A stretch of 64,000 nucleotides of DNA from G965279355 sp965279355. Lineage in GTDB: Bacteria; Pseudomonadota; Alphaproteobacteria; CACIAM-22H2. Positions within the stretch are counted from its first letter, which is position 1. The number at the start of each line of letters is the position of its first letter. The stretch is taken from positions 3,534,001-3,598,000 of the forward strand of contig OZ257155.1 of the NCBI GenBank assembly GCA_965279355.1, read 5' to 3'. Both the position numbers and the translations under genes were made by a program. Positions 15,824 to 25,749 of this stretch are shown here, piece after piece. The notes beneath the pieces are model-generated. The model saw only the letters and a program-made list of their open reading frames with translations. It was not told the DNA's origin and did no database searches.

Positions 15824-16822
15824 TCAGTTGCCGGGCTTGAGGCCGGCGGTCTTCACGGCGTCCGCATAACGCGCGATGTCCTCGCGCATGAAGCGGGCGT
15901 AATTAGCGGTGCCGTCTTCCTTGAGATCCATGCCGAGCTGCGCCATGCGGGCCACGATATCGGGCTCGCGCAGGGCCTTGGCGACCGCCTGCTGCAGCCG
16001 CGCCACGATGTCGGCAGACACGCCGGCGGTGGTCTGCAGGCCGATCATGGTGGCGATGTCGAAATCCTTCACGCCCAGTTCGGCGGCGGTCGGCACGTTC
16101 GGCAGGGTGCTGGAGCGCTCGCGGGTACTGATGCACAGCACCTTGAGCTTTCCGTCGCCGATCGGACCCATGACATTGGGAATGCCCGACCAGCCCGCCT
16201 GGACCTCACCGTTCAGCACGGCGGCAACCAGCGCGCTGCCGCCGCGATAGGGCAGGTGGGTGAATTGGGTGCCGGTCTGCGATGCGAAGACTTCCATCGT
16301 CAGGTGATGGACCGAGCCCTGTCCCGCGGAACCGTAATTGAGGACCTTCGGTTTGTCCTTCGCGAGCTTGATGAAGTCGGCCAAGGTCGACACATTGACC
16401 GACGGATGGACGACCAGCACGGTCGCGACGGTGGCGAGAGCGGTGATCGGCGTGAAGTCCTGTAGCGGCCGGTAGGAGATGTTCGGTGTCAGCGCCAGGT
16501 TGATCGCCATCGCGCCGGAATCGCCGAGCATCAGCAGATGCGGATCGCTGGGCGACTTGGCCATCATCTCGGCGGCGAGGACGCCGCCGGCGCCGGGCAC
16601 GTTTTCGATCAGGAACGTCTTTCCGCCGAACGCGGTGGTGAGTTTGTCGGCCAGCATGCGCCCCAGCACATCGGGATTGCCGCCCGGCGCCGCGGCCACG
16701 AGCATCCGCACCGGCTTGGACGGATACGTCGCCTGGGCGTGCGCGGAACTGGGGGACAGTGCGGTATGAGCGAAAGCGGCGCCGGCCAGCACCGCGATTG
16801 TCGCGGGTAGAAGCTTTTTCAT
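15824..16822 (-). CDS. Bug/TctC-family periplasmic substrate-binding protein
   Basis: A 332-residue tripartite-tricarboxylate-transport receptor. A signal peptide (residues 1-31, ending AHAQA) is followed by YPSKPVRMLVAAAPGGNPDVLGRML, the typical Bug N-terminus whose loop contacts a carboxylate ligand. The start at 16822 (MKKLL) has GAGGAACG in front and yields a normal signal peptide; the longer frame to 17017 does not. No TctA/TctB membrane partners are nearby, which is common for orphan Bug receptors. The ligand is unknown; the MetE-like and LysR neighbours may share it. Confidence 0.85.
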   Translation of the reverse strand: MKKLLPATIAVLAGAAFAHTALSPSSAHAQATYPSKPVRMLVAAAPGGNPDVLGRMLADKLTTAFGGKTFLIENVPGAGGVLAAEMMAKSPSDPHLLMLGDSGAMAINLALTPNISYRPLQDFTPITALATVATVLVVHPSVNVSTLADFIKLAKDKPKVLNYGSAGQGSVHHLTMEVFASQTGTQFTHLPYRGGSALVAAVLNGEVQAGWSGIPNVMGPIGDGKLKVLCISTRERSSTLPNVPTAAELGVKDFDIATMIGLQTTAGVSADIVARLQQAVAKALREPDIVARMAQLGMDLKEDGTANYARFMREDIARYADAVKTAGLKPGN

Positions 16823-16955
16823 CGTTCCTCCGTTTGGGCCCGCGGCTGATCGCCGCTTATCCGGCCCGTAAATCCCGCCCGTCGGCAGGGTGTCGACGAT
16901 GCAAAGTCTGGATTTGACAAGCCGGCAAGGGAAGCGCGGAATAAGCAAAAATATG

Positions 16956-16970
16956 TTGCAGGATCGGCAA
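16956..16970. promoter_or_regulatory. Candidate LysR-type operator (TTGC-N7-GCAA)
   Basis: An inverted repeat TTGC-N7-GCAA (with T-N11-A inside) lies 15 bp before the LysR start and about 135 bp before the divergent Bug gene. The form and position fit autoregulation by a LysR-type protein. No experimental or comparative support is available here. Confidence 0.45.
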
Positions 16971-16985
16971 TAAAGAGCGGCACGT

Positions 16986-17921
16986 ATGGATCGCCTGCGG
17001 ACGATGACAAGTTTCATGCGGGTGGCGCGCGCCGGCAGCTACACCGTTGCCGCGAAGCAGCTCGGCGTCTCCGTCGCGCTAGTCTCGCGCCATGTCGCGG
17101 ATCTGGAGGCGCGGCTGGGCGTACGGCTGGTCAACCGCTCGACCCGCTCGCTGAGCCTCACCGACGAAGGCAGGCGTTATGCCGATCTCTGCGAGCAGCT
17201 GATCGACCAGATCGAGCGCGGCGACGGCGCCATCGTGCAATCGGGGTCATCGCCGGTCGGCACCATCAATGTCAGCGCGCCGAAATCCTTCGGCTCGCTC
17301 GACTTCGGCGATGCGCTGGTGGCGTTTGCCAAGATGCATCCGCGTATCCGCGTCTCGGTCGTGCTCGAGGACTTTTCGTTCCAGCCCTACGATTTCATGG
17401 AGCAGGGACAGGATGTGGCGATCCGCCTCAGCGAGATCCGGGATTCATCGGTGATCGGAAGGCGGGTCGGCACGCTGAAATCGGTCCTGTGCGCGTCGCG
17501 CGGTTACGTCGCGCGCGAAGGCCTGCCGCGCACCCTGGCGGATCTCGCGAAACGCCCCTGTCTCGCGCATATCAATCTGGAACGCAACGACCGCATCTGG
17601 CGCTTCCGCGGCCCGCGCGGGCCGGTGTCGGTGAAGATCGAAGGGCCGTTCCTCTCCAACAGCGCGCTGGTGCTGCGCAAGGCGGTGCTGGCCGATCTCG
17701 GCATCGGCTTCCTGCCGCGTTATGCCGTCGACGCCGATCTTGCCGCCGGCCGCCTCATTCCGGTGCTGCCGCAATTCCGCTGCGAGGAACGCCCGATCGT
17801 GGTCGTCCACCCCCGCGCCACGCTGGTGCCGCAACGGGTGCGGCTGTTCGTGGACTTCCTGATCGAGTGGTTCGGGAAATATGAGGATGGGCAATCGGTG
17901 AAGCGTCGGGCGCGCGGATGA
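16986..17921 (+). CDS. LysR-family transcriptional regulator
   Basis: A 311-residue LTTR. The N-terminal helix-turn-helix spans about residues 4-62 (GSYTVAAKQLGVSVALVSRHVADLEARLG) and an effector-binding domain of periplasmic-binding fold follows. The sequence around residues 95-300 resembles the CrgA/DsdC-like branch. It is divergent from the Bug receptor and MetE-like genes, which it probably controls. The effector is unknown. Confidence 0.88.
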   Translation: MDRLRTMTSFMRVARAGSYTVAAKQLGVSVALVSRHVADLEARLGVRLVNRSTRSLSLTDEGRRYADLCEQLIDQIERGDGAIVQSGSSPVGTINVSAPKSFGSLDFGDALVAFAKMHPRIRVSVVLEDFSFQPYDFMEQGQDVAIRLSEIRDSSVIGRRVGTLKSVLCASRGYVAREGLPRTLADLAKRPCLAHINLERNDRIWRFRGPRGPVSVKIEGPFLSNSALVLRKAVLADLGIGFLPRYAVDADLAAGRLIPVLPQFRCEERPIVVVHPRATLVPQRVRLFVDFLIEWFGKYEDGQSVKRRARG

Positions 17922-17972
17922 CCGTGCCTGAAAAAAATGTGATGATGCAGCCAGAAAACCAGACCGAGTAAA

Positions 17973-18497
17973 ATGAACCCGCGCTCCTTCACCATCGCCT
18001 CGATCCTTGCCGCAATCCTTGTGCTGGTGGCGCTGACCATCGCGCTCGTTATCGAGGGGATCGCCTGGGTAGCCGACTGGCTGACGCCGACGCTGGAAGC
18101 CGCAACGATGGCGGTGGTCGTGATCTGCCTGGTCGTGTTCGCGCCGATGGCGGCGTTCGAGAAAACGCGGGCGCGGGCCGGGATCGGCTTTCTGCTCGCG
18201 TCCTACGTCTTCGGCTTTACGCTGTGGATGCACGGCTTCCTGCACACCTATCTGCTGTGGGGTGTGATCGGCATCGTGATCGGGTTGCTGCTGCTGGGTG
18301 TCGGTGTTGTGCCGCTCGGCATCATCGCGCTGGTGCTGGACGGCAACTGGATGATGGCCGGGGAACTGATCCTGGGCGTCATCCTGACATTCGCAAGCCG
18401 CGCCATCGCCTTGCGGGTGCTGGCGACGGCGGCGCGCGAAGAGGCGTATCGCGCGGCGAAGATCATTGATGTCGAGCCGACGCGCCCGCAAGATTGA
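17973..18497 (+). CDS. Uncharacterised inner-membrane protein (about 5 TM segments)
   Basis: A 174-residue, very hydrophobic protein I do not recognise. Likely membrane segments are residues 9-30, 42-62, 68-88, 92-118 and 122-142, with a charged C-terminal tail (AREEAYRAAKIIDVEPTRPQD) on the cytoplasmic side. No transporter or enzyme motif is visible. It lies 51 bp after the LysR gene on the same strand and ends at a hairpin shared with the convergent katG. Confidence 0.6.
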   Translation: MNPRSFTIASILAAILVLVALTIALVIEGIAWVADWLTPTLEAATMAVVVICLVVFAPMAAFEKTRARAGIGFLLASYVFGFTLWMHGFLHTYLLWGVIGIVIGLLLLGVGVVPLGIIALVLDGNWMMAGELILGVILTFASRAIALRVLATAAREEAYRAAKIIDVEPTRPQD

Positions 18498-18520
18498 AGA
18501 AAGCCGGACTGACACGAAAA

Positions 18521-18544
18521 TGGCGGAGCCCGGAGGCTCCGCCA
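18521..18544. terminator. Bidirectional hairpin between membrane protein and katG
   Basis: TGGCGGAGCC and GGCTCCGCCA form a 10-bp stem with a four-base loop (CGGA). On the minus strand it is followed by ATTTTCG, a modest U tract, so it more likely ends katG transcripts. Confidence 0.65.
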
Positions 18545-18550
18545 CATAGC

Positions 18551-20728
<2,178 letters not shown>

Positions 20729-20783
20729 GGTCGACTCCCATCTGAAATTGGAATTCAGGCGCTTATTAACGACCTGATTAGTA

Positions 20784-20802
20784 ATTTAGAATTATTCTAA
20801 AT
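20784..20802. promoter_or_regulatory. Fur-family-type operator (Irr/PerR-like box) upstream of katG
   Basis: A perfect palindrome ATTTAGAAT-T-ATTCTAAAT, in a very AT-rich patch that contrasts with its surroundings. It contains TTTAGAA-N3-TTCTAAA, the form reported for rhizobial Irr iron-control elements, and TTAGAAT-N-ATTCTAA, close to PerR boxes. It lies 56-74 bp before the katG start and about 85 bp before the divergent methyltransferase gene, where it would overlap the katG promoter. Confidence 0.75.
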
Positions 20803-20885
20803 ATCGCACCCCGGCGCGGGCGGCAAGAGATTTCGTCATCTCCGCGAGAGCTTCAGGCCTCGCTCGTTGATTGAGAGGGCAAGAC

Positions 20886-21812
20886 ATGTCCCGGCCCGCT
20901 CCTCGGATGATTGCAAGAAAGCGGCGCAATGGTCGGAGTCGGCCGGTTCCGCTAAGCTTGCATCTCAACCAGATGGCGAGTCGCATGACCCAGGCCGATC
21001 AATCCGAAGACGCCTATTTCCGCTGGTGCCTGGCCAACGGCAAAACCTATTTCGGCATGTTTGCGATGGCGACACAGGGCGTGCCGGTGCGGCACTGCTA
21101 TATGCGCGAGGCGATCCGCGAACTGGCCGCGAAAGCCGGGGACCGTCCGCTGCGCATCCTCGAGATCGGTTCATGGGCCGGCGGATCGGCGATCACCTTC
21201 GCCCTTGCCCTGCGGGAGTTCGCGCATCCCAAGAGCCGCGTCGTCTGCATCGATCCCTGGGTCTATTACCCGATGAATCGCGGCAATCAGCAGGTCAACG
21301 ACATCATGGCGAACGCGCTCCGGTCGGGCGCGGTGTTCCAGCTTTTCCATCACAACATTTCGTCGGCGGGGGTGGACGAGCTGGTCATCCCGATGCGCGG
21401 TCATTCCTCCGACATCATGCCGATGCTGATGCGCGACTCGTTCGACCTCATCTTCATCGACGGCGACCATTCCTACGAATTCGTGCAGACGGATGTCGCC
21501 ATGTCGCGGCCGCTGATCCGCGAGGGCGGCATCATCTGCGGCGACGATCTCGAGCGGCAGCTCGCCGATATCGACCATGCGTATTGCGTGCAGATGCGCC
21601 AGGACGATTACGTGCCGGATCCCAAGACCGGGATCCGCTTCCATCCCGGCGTGACTTTGGCGGTCGGTGAGGCCTTTGGCCGCGTGTCGGAAGTGGCGGG
21701 TTTCTGGGCGGTGCAGCGCACCGGCGGCGCGTTCGTGCCGTACCCGATTCCGGATCTCGGCCCGAACCCGGCGCCGCCGAAACATTTCTCGCGGCACCCC
21801 GAATTCGCGTAG
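20886..21812 (+). CDS. Class I SAM-dependent methyltransferase (Methyltransf_24-like)
   Basis: About 308 residues. The SAM-binding motif I is ILEIGSWAGGSAITFALAL, motif II is VVCIDPWVYYP, and a later FDLIFIDGDHSYEFVQTD gives the acidic post-II region typical of Methyltransf_24 and cephalosporin-hydroxylase-like proteins. The acceptor is unknown; such enzymes often act on sugars or polyketides. The start is uncertain: ATG at 20886, 20973 or 20985. It is divergent from katG and could share the palindromic operator at 20784-20802. Confidence 0.7.
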   Translation: MSRPAPRMIARKRRNGRSRPVPLSLHLNQMASRMTQADQSEDAYFRWCLANGKTYFGMFAMATQGVPVRHCYMREAIRELAAKAGDRPLRILEIGSWAGGSAITFALALREFAHPKSRVVCIDPWVYYPMNRGNQQVNDIMANALRSGAVFQLFHHNISSAGVDELVIPMRGHSSDIMPMLMRDSFDLIFIDGDHSYEFVQTDVAMSRPLIREGGIICGDDLERQLADIDHAYCVQMRQDDYVPDPKTGIRFHPGVTLAVGEAFGRVSEVAGFWAVQRTGGAFVPYPIPDLGPNPAPPKHFSRHPEFA

Positions 21813-21821
21813 CAACGCTGA

Positions 21822-21842
21822 CGCGCGGGCTACTGCCGCGCG
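21822..21842. terminator. GC hairpin between convergent genes
   Basis: CGCGCGG-N7-CCGCGCG lies ten bases after the methyltransferase stop and 25 bases from the 3' end of the convergent hypothetical gene. No U tract is present on either strand, so termination is only inferred. Confidence 0.4.
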
Positions 21843-21867
21843 GCCATTACGGAAATTTTCAGGGCAA

Positions 21868-22530
21868 TCAGGCGGCGACGCGTTTGGCGCGCGTGTCGAC
21901 CAGTTCCGGCAGCGACGTCGCGCGATCGGCAAGCGCGCCGACGGTTTTCAGCAGCACGGCGATCTCGGCGATCATCTCTTCATTGTGCAGGCTGGCGAAG
22001 CGTGGGTCGGCAACGATGCCGCGCATCGTTTCCAGCGCCAGCATTTCGCTTTCCAGCATCTCGCGCGCACCCAGCGGCATCACGCCGTCGCGGGTGATGA
22101 CGGCGAAGAAATTGGAGAGCGCCTTGAGGGCGGGACGATAGATGGCGCCCCATAGCGCATAGAAGCGCTCTTCGAGCTCCCGGCGGCGGTCGCCGGCAAA
22201 GCGGCCGAGCTGTCCTTCGATGACACCGCAGAAGGACTGGAAATCGGAGAGCCGCTCGCGGAACACGCGATAGGCGGTGAAGGTGCGGAACGGCGCGATG
22301 CCTTCGGCGGCGGCGGCCAGTTCGAGAATGTCGCGGGCCTGGTCTTCCAGCTGGCCGAGCATATCGTGCGCGGTCTGCGGATTGGGGCGGCGGAACATGC
22401 CGCGCGCGGGAGCCCGCAGGGCATCGGCAATGGTTTCGGCGAACTCGCCCTGGGTCTGGGCCGGGTTCTTGGCGGTGCCGGGGGCCAACTTCTTCGGCTT
22501 CCAGGCAGTGGCGGGGAATTGGTAGGTCAT
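21868..22530 (-). CDS. Uncharacterised helical cytoplasmic protein (220 aa)
   Basis: I do not recognise this protein. It begins MTYQFPATAWKPKKL, has no signal peptide or membrane segment, and is predicted almost wholly alpha-helical, rich in Ala, Glu, Arg and Leu. Segments such as AHDMLGQLEDQARDILELAA and SEMLALETMRGIV look amphipathic. The longer frame up to 23382 was rejected because it would run through the divergent gene; ATG at 22530 is the first sensible start. It is head-to-head with the 251-residue helical protein at 22738, and the pair may be functionally linked. Confidence 0.6.
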   Translation of the reverse strand: MTYQFPATAWKPKKLAPGTAKNPAQTQGEFAETIADALRAPARGMFRRPNPQTAHDMLGQLEDQARDILELAAAAEGIAPFRTFTAYRVFRERLSDFQSFCGVIEGQLGRFAGDRRRELEERFYALWGAIYRPALKALSNFFAVITRDGVMPLGAREMLESEMLALETMRGIVADPRFASLHNEEMIAEIAVLLKTVGALADRATSLPELVDTRAKRVAA

Positions 22531-22737
22531 GTGTACCCCGATGCTATGCCGGGGTAGTAAATAAACTATTAATAAAATTTTAAACGAATGTAGGCGATGC
22601 TGGTATGCCAGCCAAAGGAGCCTTGGTTTGTCAGTCTTCCGGCGCAAATCTATGATGGCGTTGGCACCGGGATACCTCGCAATTTCCGATTTGATGCCAA
22701 AGTTGAGCGAAGTGAGCGAACTAAAAGGACGGCCTGT
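22531..22737. promoter_or_regulatory. Divergent promoter region of two uncharacterised genes
   Basis: A 207-bp gap with an AT-rich core at 22556-22588 (runs of A and T unlike the surrounding GC-rich DNA), probably holding both promoters. AAAAGGAC (22724-22731) is the ribosome binding site of the plus-strand gene. No clear palindrome was found. Confidence 0.4.
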
Positions 22738-23493
22738 ATGAGTGATCGGGGACTCCGCCTGTTGCGCGACAGCGCGAACCAGCTGCTCGATGCGCTGGTC
22801 AAGGCTACCCAACAGGCCCATGGCGACCGCCCGGTGACCGTGGCCGATTTGCGCAAGGTGGCGGACGGTCTGAAGACGTCGCCCGAACTCGATCGTTTTT
22901 ACGAGAAGACGTTTGCCGACCTGCAGGGTCTGACGCTGTCGGAGGCGCATGATGCGCAGCGTGTGGAGATGTTCCACCGGCTCATCACGCATCCGCTCGA
23001 CAAGCTGCTGGATTCGGAGGAAGTGAGCCGCGAGGCTCTGCCGAATTTTTTCAATTCGCTGCGCATGATGCTGGGCGACGAGGTCGATGCGCTGCAGCTT
23101 CGCTGCGCCGAGATTCACGACGACCTCAAGGCGAAACATGGCGATGGGTTCACCTGGGACATGTTCTACGCCGATCCGCGCGCGAAGCTGGTCCTGCAGC
23201 AGGTGCTGATCCGCATTGCCGAGGCGTTCAAGCGTTTCGATGTGCGCCGCGACTGGTTCATCGGCCTCATGCAGTATTCGCCGGCGAATATCTCGATCGC
23301 AACGAATGCCTACATCGCGAACACCCATCGGGACAAAAGCTGGATCTTCGGACCCGAGAATTTCCGCCACATGTTCGAGCATCTGTTCGCGTCGGTGCGT
23401 TCGATGTCAGACAGTGATGCCGCGCAATTCACGAAAACTTTCGGCAAATCGCCGGAAGAAGCATTCGGCGCGTTGTTTCGCAATCTGGGGTGA
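22738..23493 (+). CDS. Uncharacterised helical protein (251 aa)
   Basis: I do not recognise this gene. The protein starts MSDRGLRLLRDSANQLLDAL, is soluble and highly helical, and contains a distinctive WDMFYADPRAKLVLQQVLIRIAEAFKRFDVRRDWFIGLMQYSP stretch with aromatic residues and a later IFGPENFRHMFEHLF segment. The ATG at 22738 follows AAAAGGAC at good spacing; upstream in-frame codons give an unlikely extension. It is divergent from the helical protein at 21868 and ends 55 bp before the DUF4394 gene. Confidence 0.6.
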   Translation: MSDRGLRLLRDSANQLLDALVKATQQAHGDRPVTVADLRKVADGLKTSPELDRFYEKTFADLQGLTLSEAHDAQRVEMFHRLITHPLDKLLDSEEVSREALPNFFNSLRMMLGDEVDALQLRCAEIHDDLKAKHGDGFTWDMFYADPRAKLVLQQVLIRIAEAFKRFDVRRDWFIGLMQYSPANISIATNAYIANTHRDKSWIFGPENFRHMFEHLFASVRSMSDSDAAQFTKTFGKSPEEAFGALFRNLG

Positions 23494-23548
23494 TCCGTTA
23501 AGGTCCCGGCCGCGTAGTCAGAAGATTACGATCAGCCAGGAGGGCCTT

Positions 23549-24331
23549 ATGGTTTCTGTCCGCAACACGTCTTTTCTCGCCGCCATTGCTTTGTGCGGTA
23601 TCGCAGCCGCGCCTGCGTCTGCTTTCGAGCTCGCGTTTCTCAGCGACAACAACGATCTGATCCTTGCGAGCGACACCAATCCCGGCCAGGTCCGCACGGT
23701 CAAGATCACCGGCGTGACCGGCAGGCTGATCGGTATCGATGTGCGTCCCGCCGATGACACCCTCTACGGCGTCAGCACCGATAATCAGATCTACAAGATC
23801 GCTCTGACCGGCGCCGCGACCGTTGCCAGCAAACTGTCGGAGCCGTTCGATGCTTCGCAGGGCGCCGTTGTCGATTTCAACCCGCTGGCCGATCGCCTCC
23901 GGCTGATGGGGCAGGGCGGCAAGGTTAATTTCCGTATCAATGTCGATACCGGCGCGGTGTTGGTCGACAAGCCGCTCTCCTACGGTCCTGGCCCGATGGC
24001 CGGCAAGGCGCCGATGGTCACGGCGGGTGCCTATATCAATTCGATCAAGGGCACCAAGGAAACGCAGCTCTTCGACGTCGATAGCGGCAACGACAGCAGC
24101 TATGTGATCCAGGATCCGCCCAATGACGGTATCCTCACCGCGGTCGGCAAGACCGGCCTTTCCGGCAAGGTGGACGCGATCGACATCCATACCAGCGCCG
24201 ACGGCACCTATACCGGATTCGCGCTGGCCAACAACACGCTGCACAAGTTCAACGTCAGCCGGGGCGGCGCCACGGCGGTTGGACCGATTGGCGGCGGCAT
24301 GAAGCTGATCGATGTCGCGGTGATCCGCTAA
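23549..24331 (+). CDS. DUF4394 secreted beta-propeller-like protein
   Basis: A 260-residue protein with a signal peptide (residues 1-25, ending APASAFELAF). The body matches DUF4394: repeated strands such as GRLIGIDVRPADDTLYGVSTDNQIYKI and VDFNPLADRLRLMG in a propeller-like rhythm. The family is exported and of unknown function, often near adhesins or stress genes. GGAGG is found seven to eleven bases before the ATG. Transcription probably stops in the 60-bp T-rich gap before the convergent monooxygenase. Confidence 0.82.
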   Translation: MVSVRNTSFLAAIALCGIAAAPASAFELAFLSDNNDLILASDTNPGQVRTVKITGVTGRLIGIDVRPADDTLYGVSTDNQIYKIALTGAATVASKLSEPFDASQGAVVDFNPLADRLRLMGQGGKVNFRINVDTGAVLVDKPLSYGPGPMAGKAPMVTAGAYINSIKGTKETQLFDVDSGNDSSYVIQDPPNDGILTAVGKTGLSGKVDAIDIHTSADGTYTGFALANNTLHKFNVSRGGATAVGPIGGGMKLIDVAVIR

Positions 24332-24391
24332 CCGTCGAGCTTTCCGAGGCGGTCTCGCGCGGGAAGCCGGGCGGGGCCGTTTTCTTTTCTA

Positions 24392-25723
24392 CTATTTAAA
24401 AAACTGGTTCTCCGGCCGCGGCAGGCCGAGATTTTCGCGCAGCGTCTTGCCCTGGTATTCGCGGCGGAAGATTTCGCGGCGCTGCAGCTCCGGCACGACC
24501 TTGTTCACGAAATCCTCGAGACCGCCTGGGATGTGCGAGAATAGCATATTGAAGCCGTCGCTGCCCTTGGTCTCCAGCCACTCTTCCATCATGTCGGCGA
24601 TCATCGTGGGCGTGCCGATCATTTCCAGCGCGCCAAAACTGCCGCCGACCCATTGCGCAAGCTGGCGCACCGTCATCTTGTCGCGCCGCGCCTTCTCGAT
24701 CAGCTTGGCCTGACCGCCGCGCCCGGCGTTAGTCACCGGGATTTCCGGAAGTTCCTTGTCGAGATCGAAGCCCGAGACGTCGATGGCAAGCTGAGCGGAG
24801 AGCGTGCCGAGGCCGCTATCGGGATGAACGAGGCTGTCGAGCATCGCCTTCTTCTCGCGCGCCTCTTCGGCTGAGTCGCCGATCATCACGAAGCACCCTG
24901 GCAGGATGATGACATGGTCGGGATTACGACCGGCCTTGGCGGCGCGCGCTTTCACATCGGCAGTGAATTTCTGTCCGTCGGCCAGCGTGTTGGCCGCGGT
25001 GAACACGGCTTCGGCCCGTTCCGCCGCGAATTGCCGCCCGGCCTCCGACAGGCCGGCCTGCACGATCACCGGCCAGCCCTGGACCGGGCGCGCGATGTTG
25101 AGGGGGCCGCGCACGGCGAGTTCGGGCCCCTTGTGGTCGAGCACATGCATCTTCGACAGGTCGGAATAGATATTGTTCTCGACATCGCGGATAAAGGCAT
25201 CGTCGGCCCAGCTGTCCCAGAGGCCGGTGACGACATCGAAGAATTCCTTGGCGCGTTCGTAGCGCTCGTCATGCTCGCGCTGCGCGTCGAAGCCGAAATT
25301 CCTGGACGCCATTGGGTTGGCGGTGGTGACCACATTCCAGCCGGCGCGACCGCCGCTGATGTGATCGAGCGAGGCGAACCGTCGCGCAACATGATAGGGC
25401 AGGTCGTAGGTCGTGGACCCGGTGGCGATCAGGCCGATATGCTCGGTGACCGCCGCCAGCGCCGGCAGCAGGGTCAACGGCTCGAACGAAGTGACGGTGG
25501 CGCTGCGCTTGAGCGCATCCGGCGGCATGTTGAGCACCGCCAGATGATCGGCCATGAAGAACGCATCGAACTTGCCGCGCTCCAGCGTCTGGACCAGATA
25601 CTTCATGCGCTGAAAATTGAAGTTGGCGTCAGGCCAGGCGCCGGGATAACGCCAGGCGGCCGTGTGAATGGTGACCGGCCGCATGAACGCGCCCAGTTTC
25701 AATTGCTTGCGCGGCTTCGCCAT
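24392..25723 (-). CDS. FMN-dependent monooxygenase, NtaA/SnaA/DszA type
   Basis: A 443-residue luciferase-like (LLM) flavoprotein. The NtaA/DszA hallmark is the TFDPFTL-like segment, here SFEPLTLLPALAAVTEHIGL, followed by ISGGRAGWNVVTTANP, which lines the FMN site. These enzymes use FMNH2 from a separate reductase to oxidise chelators, sulfur heterocycles or other small organics. Substrate is not deducible. The 187-residue flavin reductase gene at 32936 is 7 kb away and not clearly linked. The RND efflux genes follow upstream on the same strand after 26 bp, so they may form one transcript. Confidence 0.88.
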   Translation of the reverse strand: MAKPRKQLKLGAFMRPVTIHTAAWRYPGAWPDANFNFQRMKYLVQTLERGKFDAFFMADHLAVLNMPPDALKRSATVTSFEPLTLLPALAAVTEHIGLIATGSTTYDLPYHVARRFASLDHISGGRAGWNVVTTANPMASRNFGFDAQREHDERYERAKEFFDVVTGLWDSWADDAFIRDVENNIYSDLSKMHVLDHKGPELAVRGPLNIARPVQGWPVIVQAGLSEAGRQFAAERAEAVFTAANTLADGQKFTADVKARAAKAGRNPDHVIILPGCFVMIGDSAEEAREKKAMLDSLVHPDSGLGTLSAQLAIDVSGFDLDKELPEIPVTNAGRGGQAKLIEKARRDKMTVRQLAQWVGGSFGALEMIGTPTMIADMMEEWLETKGSDGFNMLFSHIPGGLEDFVNKVVPELQRREIFRREYQGKTLRENLGLPRPENQFFK

Positions 25724-25749
25724 CGAGATCCCCGTATCGTGAGAGGCCG

